A stretch of DNA of 8,928 nucleotides from an uncultured Collinsella sp. (GCA_902388545.1 CABMPS010000075.1:1-8928), one strand, 5' to 3'. Positions 1 to 5,774 are shown, numbered from the stretch's first letter. Program-made: numbers and translations. The notes: generated by a model not told the origin, from the sequence alone.

Positions 1-1535
1 GGCGCGAGTTCGTTTGTGGCGTCAGCGGGCGTAGCAGCTGCGAACGTGGGCGTCGGCGCGAGAAGCGGTGCCACGACACCAAACTGTTCGGTGGATATGG
101 TCGGCTCGTCGGACTCGTCCTGCCCTGCAGCCGCCGCGACCGCCTCGACCATCGCGTCGGCTACGGGCTCGGCTTCCGGTTGCCCTGAGTCCGCTGCCTC
201 GGCTTCTGCGGACGAGCCGTCCTCGCGTTCCTCGTCAATCAAAAGCGCCTCGCGCGTTTGTGCGGCGGCGCTCCGAATATGCCCCAGCTGACTCAGATCG
301 ATATCGATCTTGACGGGCTGGTGTGCGGCGTCCCACGAAAGCCATGCCACAATCTCGTCATCGATAATCTTGGCCAGATATTTGGGGACCTTTTCTTCCT
401 TAAGGGGATGGGCAGGGTCCAGCGCCAGGCGCAGGCGTTGGTCGCAGGCGCGCATCATTTCACCGAGCTTGCTGCTCTTTTGCCTACTACCGTGGATACG
501 CATGCATTCCCAAAAGCCGTTTTGGCAACGGTAGATATGGATGGGGTCCAGACGGTATTCGCAGTCCTCGTGGCGCTCGGGCGCAAAGAATACGGCCGAG
601 GCAAACATGGTGTAGGGCATTGCCGTCTCCTCCCCAAATAAACTTGCCACGATGCCGGTCTTTCGGTGCGTGTCATAGTAGCGCGCCATGCGGACATACA
701 CGGCGCACGCCACGTGGCGCAGATCGCGGTGGTGGCTGCGGTCGAGCCGCGAGCTACTTAGGTTGTACGTGGAGAGGGCGTTGATGGCGGCCATGAGTCG
801 CTCCTCGCGCACCTCATCGGGCGGAAGGGGGAGCGTGGGCTCGGAGGTTTTGCGACGCTTAGGGGTCTGGCCGGACGGTGCCGGTACAAGGTCTCGTGCC
901 GCGCGCCGCAGTTCGATAAGGGCGTTATCGAACATGACGGTTTTAGAGTCGCGAAGCAGCTTGGGGTCGAGCCCGTGGAACACGGCGTAATCTTGCAGCC
1001 ACACGCGCGCAAACCGGTCGATGCCGGGCTCGAAGGCGCGATAGACATCCCAAAAAGCCCTGATCTTGTTAAAACCATCGAGTGGATCATCTACGCCAAT
1101 GCCGCAGATCAGCTCATAGAGATACAGAAAGGCAAAGGACGTAGACGTTTCCTCGACGGTTCCGCGGCGCACTTGGGCACGCCAGGTAAAGTAGCCGCGC
1201 AGCTGCCGGTCGCTCATGGCGTTGTAGGTGGGAAAGTACGACTTAAAGGTGCCGTTGTAGGGACAGTCGTCCTCAAAGTCGGCCATCAGCAGGCCCTGGC
1301 GGTAAAAAAGCTCGGCTTCCGAAAGCCAGCGGCCCGCACCGCCCTTGGGGTCATCCTGCCAGCGCGATATCTCGCGCATTTTACGGTACTGGTCGGGGAG
1401 GAAATTCTGCATCTGTCGGCCGGTTTTGAGAATCGGCTCGTCTGCGTAGGTTTCGTTTGAGAAGCGGGCGGACTGATGGGTCCGGGCCTCGGCCATGATG
1501 CGCTCGATGAGCATCTTGATGTCCTGGTCGGCCAC
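1..1535 (-). CDS. TerB N-terminal domain protein, C-terminal part beyond the window
   Basis: The gene starts at a GTG (1535-1533) preceded by a strong AGGAGGAG-type ribosome binding site, and stays open for 511 codons to the window edge, so the C-terminus is missing. Residues ~30-200 look like the TerB_N domain: the segment at 107-125 (MSDRQLRGYFTWRAQVRRG) and the following aromatic FAFLYLYELICGIG stretch are typical of that family. Residues ~240-420 form a second mostly helical region. From ~430 to the edge the chain is a low-complexity linker rich in Ala, Glu, Asp and Pro, which suggests that another domain (in this family often TerB-C) follows outside the window. There is no signal peptide or membrane segment, so it is probably cytosolic. 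TerB-type domains are linked to tellurite/stress-response networks and, in many genomes, to ATPase-helicase operons; the biochemical role is unknown. Family assignment is by recognition and fairly secure; function is not. Confidence 0.8.
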   Translation of the reverse strand, partial: MADQDIKMLIERIMAEARTHQSARFSNETYADEPILKTGRQMQNFLPDQYRKMREISRWQDDPKGGAGRWLSEAELFYRQGLLMADFEDDCPYNGTFKSYFPTYNAMSDRQLRGYFTWRAQVRRGTVEETSTSFAFLYLYELICGIGVDDPLDGFNKIRAFWDVYRAFEPGIDRFARVWLQDYAVFHGLDPKLLRDSKTVMFDNALIELRRAARDLVPAPSGQTPKRRKTSEPTLPLPPDEVREERLMAAINALSTYNLSSSRLDRSHHRDLRHVACAVYVRMARYYDTHRKTGIVASLFGEETAMPYTMFASAVFFAPERHEDCEYRLDPIHIYRCQNGFWECMRIHGSRQKSSKLGEMMRACDQRLRLALDPAHPLKEEKVPKYLAKIIDDEIVAWLSWDAAHQPVKIDIDLSQLGHIRSAAAQTREALLIDEEREDGSSAEAEAADSGQPEAEPVADAMVEAVAAAAGQDESDEPTISTEQFGVVAPLLAPTPTFAAATPADATNELA

Positions 1536-1544
1536 CGCTCCTCC

Positions 1545-1603
1545 TCTCGAACACAGCTACGGTGACCTCATATCATAGCACAGCATCAAACAGATGTTCG
1601 AGA
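1545..1603. repeat. 9-bp perfect inverted repeat flanking the candidate promoter
   Basis: TCTCGAACA at 1545-1553 is the exact reverse complement of TGTTCGAGA at 1595-1603. The arms are 41 bp apart and bracket the extended -10 element at 1572-1580. The left arm touches the ribosome binding site of the TerB_N gene. The arms could be two sites for a looping or cooperative regulator, or chance. Too widely spaced to be a simple hairpin terminator, and there is no T-run. Confidence 0.35.
1572..1580 (-). promoter_or_regulatory. Candidate extended -10 promoter for the TerB_N gene
   Basis: Read on the minus strand, this is TGCTATGAT: an extended -10 (TGn) followed by TATGAT, five of six matches to TATAAT. 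It lies ~37 nt upstream of the GTG start at 1535, leaving a short leader that carries the ribosome binding site. No good -35 is visible 16-18 nt upstream, as is common for extended -10 promoters. Prediction from sequence only. Confidence 0.4.
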
Positions 1604-1622
1604 TGCCGCTGCGTTGATAGAT

Positions 1623-2339
1623 TTAGAACAGGAGGGCGTAGATGACGGCGATGACGACGGAGGGAAGCATATTGGCCGTGCGGAAGGTCTGAGGACGGAT
1701 GAGGTTGACGCCGACACAGAAGATGAGCATGGAACCTACGAGCGAAAGGCTGTTGAGGGCAGCTGTGGTCATGATGGGGGGGAGCGCGCCGGCAAACAAC
1801 GTGATCGTCCCCTGGAACACGGCGACGGGCAGGGCCGAGAAGATGCAGCCGCGGCCAAGCGAGGCCGTCATGGTGCAGACGATGATGCAGTCCAGTGCGC
1901 CCTTGAGGGCAAGCGTTGACCAGTCGCCGAGCAGACCGTCCTGGATCGATCCCACAATGGCCATGGCGCCAATGCACACGGTGAGTGAAGTCGAGACAAA
2001 AGCGTTGGTGAACTCGTTATCGCCCTCACTGCCAGTCTTGCGCTTGAGCCATTCGCCAAGGTTCTCGATGGCGGCTTCCAAGTTGACGGCCTCGCCGATG
2101 AGCGAGCCGAGCGCAAATGAGACGATGAGCATGGTGGTACCGGTGGTCGCTAGCGCCTTTCCATCGATGATGAGCATCTTTTGCATGGTGCCGCCCAGGC
2201 CGATAAACAGGACGCACAGCCCCGATGCTTTCATGAGCGTGTCTTGGATGCGCGGTGTAATGAAGCGGCCGCCCGCTAATCCCAAAAGACCGCCCGCAAC
2301 TAAAAGCGCAACGTTGATGATTGTTCCCAAGCCCGGCAT
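1623..2339 (-). CDS. DUF554 family membrane protein (YqgA-like)
   Basis: This encodes a 238-residue, very hydrophobic protein with about seven predicted membrane segments (roughly 6-24, 38-53, 66-86, 114-134, 146-166, 168-188, 196-213 and a short last one at 222-238, some perhaps re-entrant). Length, the N-terminal GLGTIINVALLVAGGLLG run and the C-terminal CVGVNLIRPQTFRTANMLP segment fit the DUF554 family, whose E. coli member is YqgA and whose function is unknown. The ATG at 2339 is chosen because AGGAGG lies 4 nt upstream; the frame is open further to an ATG at 2408, but the 23 extra residues are hydrophilic, unlike the family, and lack that site. It stands 118 nt after the surface-protein operon and 87 nt before the TerB_N gene on the same strand; it may have its own promoter near 2409-2434. 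A small-molecule transport role is often assumed but is not shown. Confidence 0.85.
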   Translation of the reverse strand: MPGLGTIINVALLVAGGLLGLAGGRFITPRIQDTLMKASGLCVLFIGLGGTMQKMLIIDGKALATTGTTMLIVSFALGSLIGEAVNLEAAIENLGEWLKRKTGSEGDNEFTNAFVSTSLTVCIGAMAIVGSIQDGLLGDWSTLALKGALDCIIVCTMTASLGRGCIFSALPVAVFQGTITLFAGALPPIMTTAALNSLSLVGSMLIFCVGVNLIRPQTFRTANMLPSVVIAVIYALLF

Positions 2340-2408
2340 GAGCCCTCCTGTATTGATGCCAACGTGGCAATCGTAGCAGAACGAAATGCGAGGCACATCG
2401 CGACTCAT

Positions 2409-2434
2409 CTAATACGTTATATAAGTGGTATTAG
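2409..2434. promoter_or_regulatory. AT-rich interrupted palindrome upstream of the DUF554 gene
   Basis: CTAATAC at 2409-2415 and GTATTAG at 2428-2434 form a perfect 7-bp inverted repeat around a 12-bp centre that itself contains TTATATAA (2417-2424). It is the most AT-rich spot in the neighbourhood and lies ~70 bp upstream of the DUF554 start. On the minus strand TATATA/TATAAC inside the centre could serve as a -10, so the dyad is placed where a repressor would overlap a promoter. No clear -35 is present. It does not resemble a terminator for the upstream gene (no GC-rich stem, no T-run). Confidence 0.4.
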
Positions 2435-2457
2435 GAATGATGCGCAGCATTTAAGCC

Positions 2458-3888
2458 TCAGGTGGTTGTCGGGACATAGGGGTAGTAGTCAAAGCGCAGT
2501 GTCATAAGCCGCTGCGGGGATTCAATAGCCGCGGCGATGATATTGGCATCGCGGGCACGATCAAACCCTTCGAGTTCGATCTGATACGAGACGTCTTGCA
2601 TAATGTCCAGACGTCGCCAGGCTAGAAGTGTGTCGCCATCGAATTCCAAGGTCTTGCCTCCGTCTGGGGCAACGGCGTATAGACGCAGTTTAGCGGTGGT
2701 TGCAGGGTCGACAACCGTGACCTTTTTAATTTCGTTTCGAGTATTCTTGGCGCCCAACAAGGTGAGCAGTGTTGGGGCCACGACCTCGCCCGATGGCAAA
2801 AAGACGACTTCGATGGATTCGGGAAATGCGATGATGGCCGACTTGCGGACGGGCTGATTGGCGGCGGCAACTTCGATGTTTGCAGCATCGATGACCTCTG
2901 TGTGGTCGAGGGCGGCAAGCACGCAGCAGTTACCTTCATCGATCTCCTGAGGATCAGCAAGCCCCAGACTGTCCGCGAGCTCGGGATCGTTTGGACCGGT
3001 AGCGGGCTCATTCGGTGCTTCGAAAGAAGCTGGGACGCTGTTTGTCGGCGACGGCGTGTCGCCCGCACCTGCTTCTTTGTCCGTGCTCTCTTCTTGTATG
3101 GTTGCGTTGATGGGTTCGTCGTTTGAGGGGAGCGTCTTGGCGTCAAGCGCGGAGGGGACAATCCCGACGGCTCCGGATCCGTTCCACTCCATCTCGAGAA
3201 GCGCCGGGTCGGCAAGAATGCGTTGCCTGCCTAGCGTGTGGGTATCGATCGCAATAGGGCCTGCCTCCGTCCCGCGCGTAAGGCTGAGCGATCCGGCTGG
3301 CTTCTCGAAATGAATGTCTGTGTCTTCGGTGCTGGCGGCGTAGAACAGCAGGGATGCTTCTCCCGCCGCGATGGCATCGGTGCCCGCCTTGGTCAGCCGC
3401 AGCGATGCCGTGAATGAGAGGGTGGGCTGCACATCGTCTGCATTCGCGGCGGCGCAGCCCAGACATATACCGCCTCCTTTCTCGAAAAACGCACCGTCGA
3501 AGGCGACCTTCGCTCCGTTCGCCGAGTCATCGACCGAAGCGATATCGATGCGCAACCCCAAATCGCACGGATCGCCATCTGCATCGAGCACAATCGAGCG
3601 CCACGTGCAGACGGCGCACCCCGCCTGGGAGCCGTTTGCCTTGTTCGAACGATTGATATCCACGACTATCGAGCCGTCCGTATTACGACGAAGGCATCCC
3701 GAGGTTGAGATTGCGGCCTGTGCGAACGAAAAACGCTTGCACGCAATGGCGCTCGACGGATTTGGTGCGGAGCTTAGGGCTGCTGGTAAGGAGTCTGCCA
3801 TGACGGGAGTCGCCCAAGCGGCGACAGGCGTTCCGGTTGCGAGCGCGCCGCAGAGTGCGACGACGGGCAAAAGGTTCTTCGATGCCAT
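2458..3888 (-). CDS. Secreted cysteine-containing protein, 476 residues, unknown function
   Basis: Starts at ATG 3888 with AAGGAG 5 nt upstream, 18 nt after the preceding gene, so it is the last gene of the five-gene surface operon. Residues 1-31 form a Sec signal peptide with likely cleavage near ATPVMA or AWA. Residues ~45-250 are a beta-rich region holding C50, C65, the pairs C91xxC94 and C142xxC145, and C108. Residues ~253-320 are an acidic, Pro/Ser/Thr-rich linker ending in a vicinal pair C321-C322. Residues ~350-476 form a second beta-rich region in which the stretch around FLPSGEVVAP (363-372) resembles the FVAKADGTLQGP stretch of the 199-residue neighbour. No LPxTG signal or C-terminal membrane segment is present, so it is either released or held by the other operon products. 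The nine cysteines of the mature chain could form disulfides or bind metal. I do not recognise a named family; an extracellular structural or binding role is inference. Confidence 0.85.
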   Translation of the reverse strand: MASKNLLPVVALCGALATGTPVAAWATPVMADSLPAALSSAPNPSSAIACKRFSFAQAAISTSGCLRRNTDGSIVVDINRSNKANGSQAGCAVCTWRSIVLDADGDPCDLGLRIDIASVDDSANGAKVAFDGAFFEKGGGICLGCAAANADDVQPTLSFTASLRLTKAGTDAIAAGEASLLFYAASTEDTDIHFEKPAGSLSLTRGTEAGPIAIDTHTLGRQRILADPALLEMEWNGSGAVGIVPSALDAKTLPSNDEPINATIQEESTDKEAGAGDTPSPTNSVPASFEAPNEPATGPNDPELADSLGLADPQEIDEGNCCVLAALDHTEVIDAANIEVAAANQPVRKSAIIAFPESIEVVFLPSGEVVAPTLLTLLGAKNTRNEIKKVTVVDPATTAKLRLYAVAPDGGKTLEFDGDTLLAWRRLDIMQDVSYQIELEGFDRARDANIIAAAIESPQRLMTLRFDYYPYVPTTT

Positions 3889-3906
3889 GGGGTCTCCTTA
3901 GCTAAT

Positions 3907-4188
3907 TTAGTGCGGCCTGTCCGTGTTTCGTTTCTGGCTGCGTTTGATGTGCAGACCGAGGCCGGCGGTTCCCGCGCCTGCTGTCGTGGCGCCTGCTGCC
4001 AAGAGCCATCGTCTGTCGTCTGTCTGTGCCAACGGTTCCTTGCAGTTGCCGCGGTCGAGCTCCGAGAGGTCGACCGTCACCTGCGTGGCGGCCTGCGCCT
4101 GTTCTTGCTGGGCAAAGGCCATGGCTGGCCCAAACGCTAGGATACTGACGGCGGTGGCCAGGGCGACGGCCTTATGCCGTGTGCGCAC
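3907..4188 (-). CDS. Small secreted protein with degenerate sorting-signal-like C-terminus
   Basis: The reading frame gives 93 residues from GTG 4188, or 103 from TTG 4218. GTG is preferred because it yields a compact signal peptide (basic RTRHK, hydrophobic core, PAMAFA cleavage) and overlaps the preceding gene by only 17 nt; neither start has a strong ribosome binding site, so translational coupling is likely. The mature part is only ~65 residues. Its C-terminus has the three-part layout of a cell-wall sorting signal: LAQTDD (codons 4032-4015), a hydrophobic segment WLLAAGATTAGAGTAGLGL, and a basic tail (KRSQKR). Canonical sortase motifs are LPxTG or LAxTG; here the Gly is Asp, which one base change (GGC to GAC) would explain. 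It may therefore be membrane-retained rather than wall-linked, or recognised by an atypical sortase. There is a single Cys in the mature region (in NCKEP). Family not recognised; the gene is supported by signal peptide, tail and operon position. Confidence 0.75.
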   Translation of the reverse strand: MRTRHKAVALATAVSILAFGPAMAFAQQEQAQAATQVTVDLSELDRGNCKEPLAQTDDRRWLLAAGATTAGAGTAGLGLHIKRSQKRNTDRPH

Positions 4189-4771
4189 CGGGCTCGACCG
4201 TCCAGGTGATCGTTGCAACTTGATCGCCTTCGCCGGTTACGCGGAAGATGTCGCGCGTGACGCGGGCGACGTTTCCGCTTGTCTTGAGCTTAATTTTGTC
4301 CGTGCCGCCGGCAATGCCCTGGTAGCCCATGTCGAAGGCTGCATTCTTGGAAAGATCGAGGCCCGTCTCCTGCATTGCGGCGCTGGCGTTCTGGAGTGCG
4401 CCGTTGGGGCCGACCTTAAAGTCGATGGAATTCTGCGCGGTTCCGGCCTTGGCGTCGGCGGCAATGGTCCAGGTGTTCATGGCGTCGATCTTCATGTTGG
4501 TGACATGGATGCCGTAGGCCGAATGATTGTCGATGGTGGTCGCGTCTTCTGAGGGGCCCTGAAGCGTGCCGTCGGCCTTGGCGACGAAGGGAATAACCGT
4601 CGGAACTTTGAACTCTACGTTGTCGATCTCGGTCCTGACCATTACTTTTGTGGTTCCAACGCGCCCGGCTGCCAGAGCTGGCGTCGGGGCGGCGCCCATT
4701 GCGAGCGAGAGCGCGAGCCCTGCGCCCACGACGAGCGCTCTGGCTCCGTTCATGTTCCTGGTGATGTCCAT
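4172..4771 (-). CDS. Secreted beta-rich surface protein, 199 residues, unknown function
   Basis: Starts at ATG 4771 with AAAGGA 6 nt upstream. Residues 1-35 form a Sec signal peptide (MDITRNMNGAR, hydrophobic core, cleavage near PTPALAA). The mature chain of ~164 residues has no cysteine and alternates short hydrophobic strands with polar loops, suggesting a beta-sandwich. Notable segments are FVAKADGTLQGP (62-73), NHSAYGIHVTNMKI (82-95) and the closing strand ATITWTV (186-192). This outline (strand, xxDGxLxxP, I/V-N-x-S-x-x-x-I-x-V, late WTV strand) resembles secreted repeat proteins of Firmicutes and Actinobacteria and, loosely, WxL- or TasA-like surface proteins, but I cannot assign a family. 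It follows the membrane-anchored gene by 90 nt and overlaps the next gene by 17 nt. The hairpin at 4792-4808 just before its ribosome binding site may let it be expressed differently from the upstream genes. It has no anchor of its own. Confidence 0.85.
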   Translation of the reverse strand: MDITRNMNGARALVVGAGLALSLAMGAAPTPALAAGRVGTTKVMVRTEIDNVEFKVPTVIPFVAKADGTLQGPSEDATTIDNHSAYGIHVTNMKIDAMNTWTIAADAKAGTAQNSIDFKVGPNGALQNASAAMQETGLDLSKNAAFDMGYQGIAGGTDKIKLKTSGNVARVTRDIFRVTGEGDQVATITWTVEPGAHTA

Positions 4772-4791
4772 GGTCGTTCCTTTCTATTCGC

Positions 4792-4808
4792 CGCGGGCCG
4801 TCCCCGCG
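4792..4808 (-). promoter_or_regulatory. GC-rich hairpin in the intergenic leader before the 199-residue gene
   Basis: CGCGGG (4792-4797) and CCCGCG (4803-4808) form a perfect 6-bp all-GC stem with a 5-nt loop. In the minus-strand mRNA the hairpin ends 8 nt before the AAAGGA ribosome binding site. It is followed by GCGAATAG rather than a U-run, so it is not an intrinsic terminator. A processing site, stabiliser or translation-control element is possible. Confidence 0.45.
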
Positions 4809-4861
4809 ATGATTGGACGAATGCTGGTGAATTGCGTGCGGTGCCGCGTCGGTCGAAAAAG

Positions 4862-5371
4862 CTAGTTCTCGGCTTGCTCAACCCGTACCTTGACACGTGT
4901 CGGATTGCCGTGGCTGTCGAGGGTCTTGGCATCGAGTGCCTGGATCTCGATGTATGCCTCGCCTTCTTTGATGTCGCCGGCGGGGCACGTCTCGATTGTC
5001 TTGCCGGTCTCGACCACACCGGATTCGTACATGGTCTCGTCGTTTTGGATGACGCGGAATCGCTGGGGAAATTTATTGTCTTGGACGTTTTGCACGTTGA
5101 CGCGCAGCTTGCCGTCCTCCTGTAGCTGAGCGACCGGCGCGACCGAAATCGTCATCATGTTGTCGCGGACGATGGCATCGAGCTCATCTTGGATTTCTTG
5201 TCGCGATTTACCCTCTGCCGTCGTGACTGAGGCGCCCGCTTCGGGCACGGGCTGCGACTGCCAGGCGTATAGTCCTACGGCGACAAGGGCGCAGACGATA
5301 GCCAGACAGACAACGACGAGTTTCTTGCGACGCCCCAGTCCTGCGAGGCGGGGCGGCTTCTTCGCACTCAT
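4862..5371 (-). CDS. Single-pass membrane-anchored extracytoplasmic protein, 169 residues
   Basis: Starts at ATG 5371, overlapping the stop of the upstream gene by 4 nt (ATGA), with AAGGA 6 nt upstream inside that gene: a clear coupled operon pair. Residues 1-17 are strongly basic (KKPPRLAGLGRRKK), followed by one hydrophobic segment (~18-36) that works as an uncleaved membrane anchor with the C-terminus outside. Residues 55-72 form a short amphipathic helix (EIQDELDAIVRD), and ~73-167 a beta-rich domain with NMMTISVAPVAQLQEDGKLR, a FPQRFRVIQNDETMYESGVV segment and one Cys (129). The strand pattern (input strand, xxxGKLRVNVQN, then an x-x-Y-E-S-G-V-V-x-x-G hairpin) resembles small beta-sandwich proteins seen in surface-protein and mobile-element operons of Firmicutes; that is recognition of pattern, not a family hit. 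It probably anchors or organises the secreted products of the downstream genes. Specific function unknown. Confidence 0.85.
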   Translation of the reverse strand: MSAKKPPRLAGLGRRKKLVVVCLAIVCALVAVGLYAWQSQPVPEAGASVTTAEGKSRQEIQDELDAIVRDNMMTISVAPVAQLQEDGKLRVNVQNVQDNKFPQRFRVIQNDETMYESGVVETGKTIETCPAGDIKEGEAYIEIQALDAKTLDSHGNPTRVKVRVEQAEN

Positions 5372-5664
5372 GCGGCGTCCTTGGTGGTGTAGACACGTGC
5401 GAACGTGGACGGGTCCGCTCCAAAGAGCATGTGAAGCATCAGGCGGCGCGAGTAGATGAGCTCGTCAAAGTCGTGAGGGAGCTCGATGTCGTGGATACGC
5501 GCGATGTGGTGGGCGAGCGCCGAGAACGACTCGGGGTCGCAGATAACATCGGTGGTGACGTGGTAGACCGCCGTTTCGGGGAACGCCTCTTCGTCGAAAG
5601 GCAGGAGATAGGGATCGTCGTCGACCTCGATGGCGACGCCGTACTGGGGCCAGTAATATGCCAT
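5368..5664 (-). CDS. Small cytosolic protein, 98 residues, first gene of the surface operon
   Basis: Starts at ATG 5664 with AGGGAGG 5 nt upstream and ends in a 4-nt overlap with the membrane-protein gene. It has no signal peptide or membrane segment, is acidic in its first half (EVDDDP, FDEEAFPE), and has a helical second half (SFSALAHHIARIH, then DFDELIYSRRLMLHMLF). The opening segment YYWPQYGVAIEVDDD followed by VYHVTTDVI and a helix resembles the core strand-strand-helix of DUF559/Vsr-like PD-(D/E)xK nuclease domains (pattern: W-P-x-x-x-hydrophobic-hydrophobic-E-V-D-x-D, then V-x-x-V-T-x-D-V). It lacks the histidine and upstream acidic residue needed for activity, and is too short to be a full enzyme, so if related it would be a reduced, non-catalytic version. 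That relation is tentative. Why a cytosolic protein leads a surface operon is unclear; it may be a regulator, chaperone or passenger. Confidence 0.75.
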   Translation of the reverse strand: MAYYWPQYGVAIEVDDDPYLLPFDEEAFPETAVYHVTTDVICDPESFSALAHHIARIHDIELPHDFDELIYSRRLMLHMLFGADPSTFARVYTTKDAA

Positions 5665-5685
5665 GGGAACCTCCCTGCTTCTGGG

Positions 5686-5709
5686 GCCAAAACTTCTATC
5701 GGTTTTGGC
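5686..5709 (-). promoter_or_regulatory. 8-bp hairpin or operator dyad before the surface operon
   Basis: GCCAAAAC (5686-5693) and GTTTTGGC (5702-5709) are perfect inverted repeats around an 8-nt centre. If transcribed on the minus strand, the stem-loop ends 9 nt before the AGGGAGG ribosome binding site of the first operon gene (5676-5670). There is no U-run after it, so it is not a terminator. As DNA it has the size and symmetry of a repressor operator (for example LacI/GntR-like sites); as RNA it could shield or stabilise the leader. Confidence 0.5.
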
Positions 5710-5737
5710 TGTCGACGCCGACCGTATCAGCCGCTAC

Positions 5738-5774
5738 TTGACCAATTTCTGACCAAATGCTTGACGGATTGACA
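5738..5774. repeat. Iterated TGAC direct repeats with near-helical spacing
   Basis: Four TGAC cores occur in 37 bp: TTGACCA (5738-5744), CTGACCA (5749-5755), TTGACGG (5761-5767) and TTGACAT (5769-5775). The core-to-core distances are 11, 12 and 8 bp. The first two copies share TGACCAA and are one helical turn apart, the arrangement used by OmpR/PhoB-type response regulators. The last copy is also a perfect -35 hexamer. A binding site is a reasonable guess; no regulator gene is in the window. Confidence 0.4.

Noticed and set aside
430..520. Search for tRNA, rRNA, CRISPR repeats or insertion-sequence ends here and across the window
   Set aside because: No cloverleaf-like pattern, regularly spaced repeats, transposase motifs or flanking terminal repeats were seen anywhere in the window.
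1565..1622. Weak GCATC/GATGC hairpin after the DUF554 stop as a terminator
   Set aside because: Short stem with wobble pairs, 14-nt loop and no U-run.
1699..2376. Long open frame (225 codons) on the plus strand opposite the DUF554 gene
   Set aside because: The opposite strand encodes a clear membrane protein with a good ribosome binding site; the plus-strand frame has no recognisable domain and is an expected high-GC shadow.
2340..2408. Upstream extension of the DUF554 gene to ATG 2408
   Set aside because: It adds 23 hydrophilic residues with Cys and His ahead of the family N-terminus, while a strong AGGAGG precedes the internal ATG at 2339.
3923..4552. 209-codon plus-strand frame opposite the secreted-protein genes
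   Set aside because: It spans two minus-strand genes with signal peptides and good operon spacing, and its own product resembles no protein.
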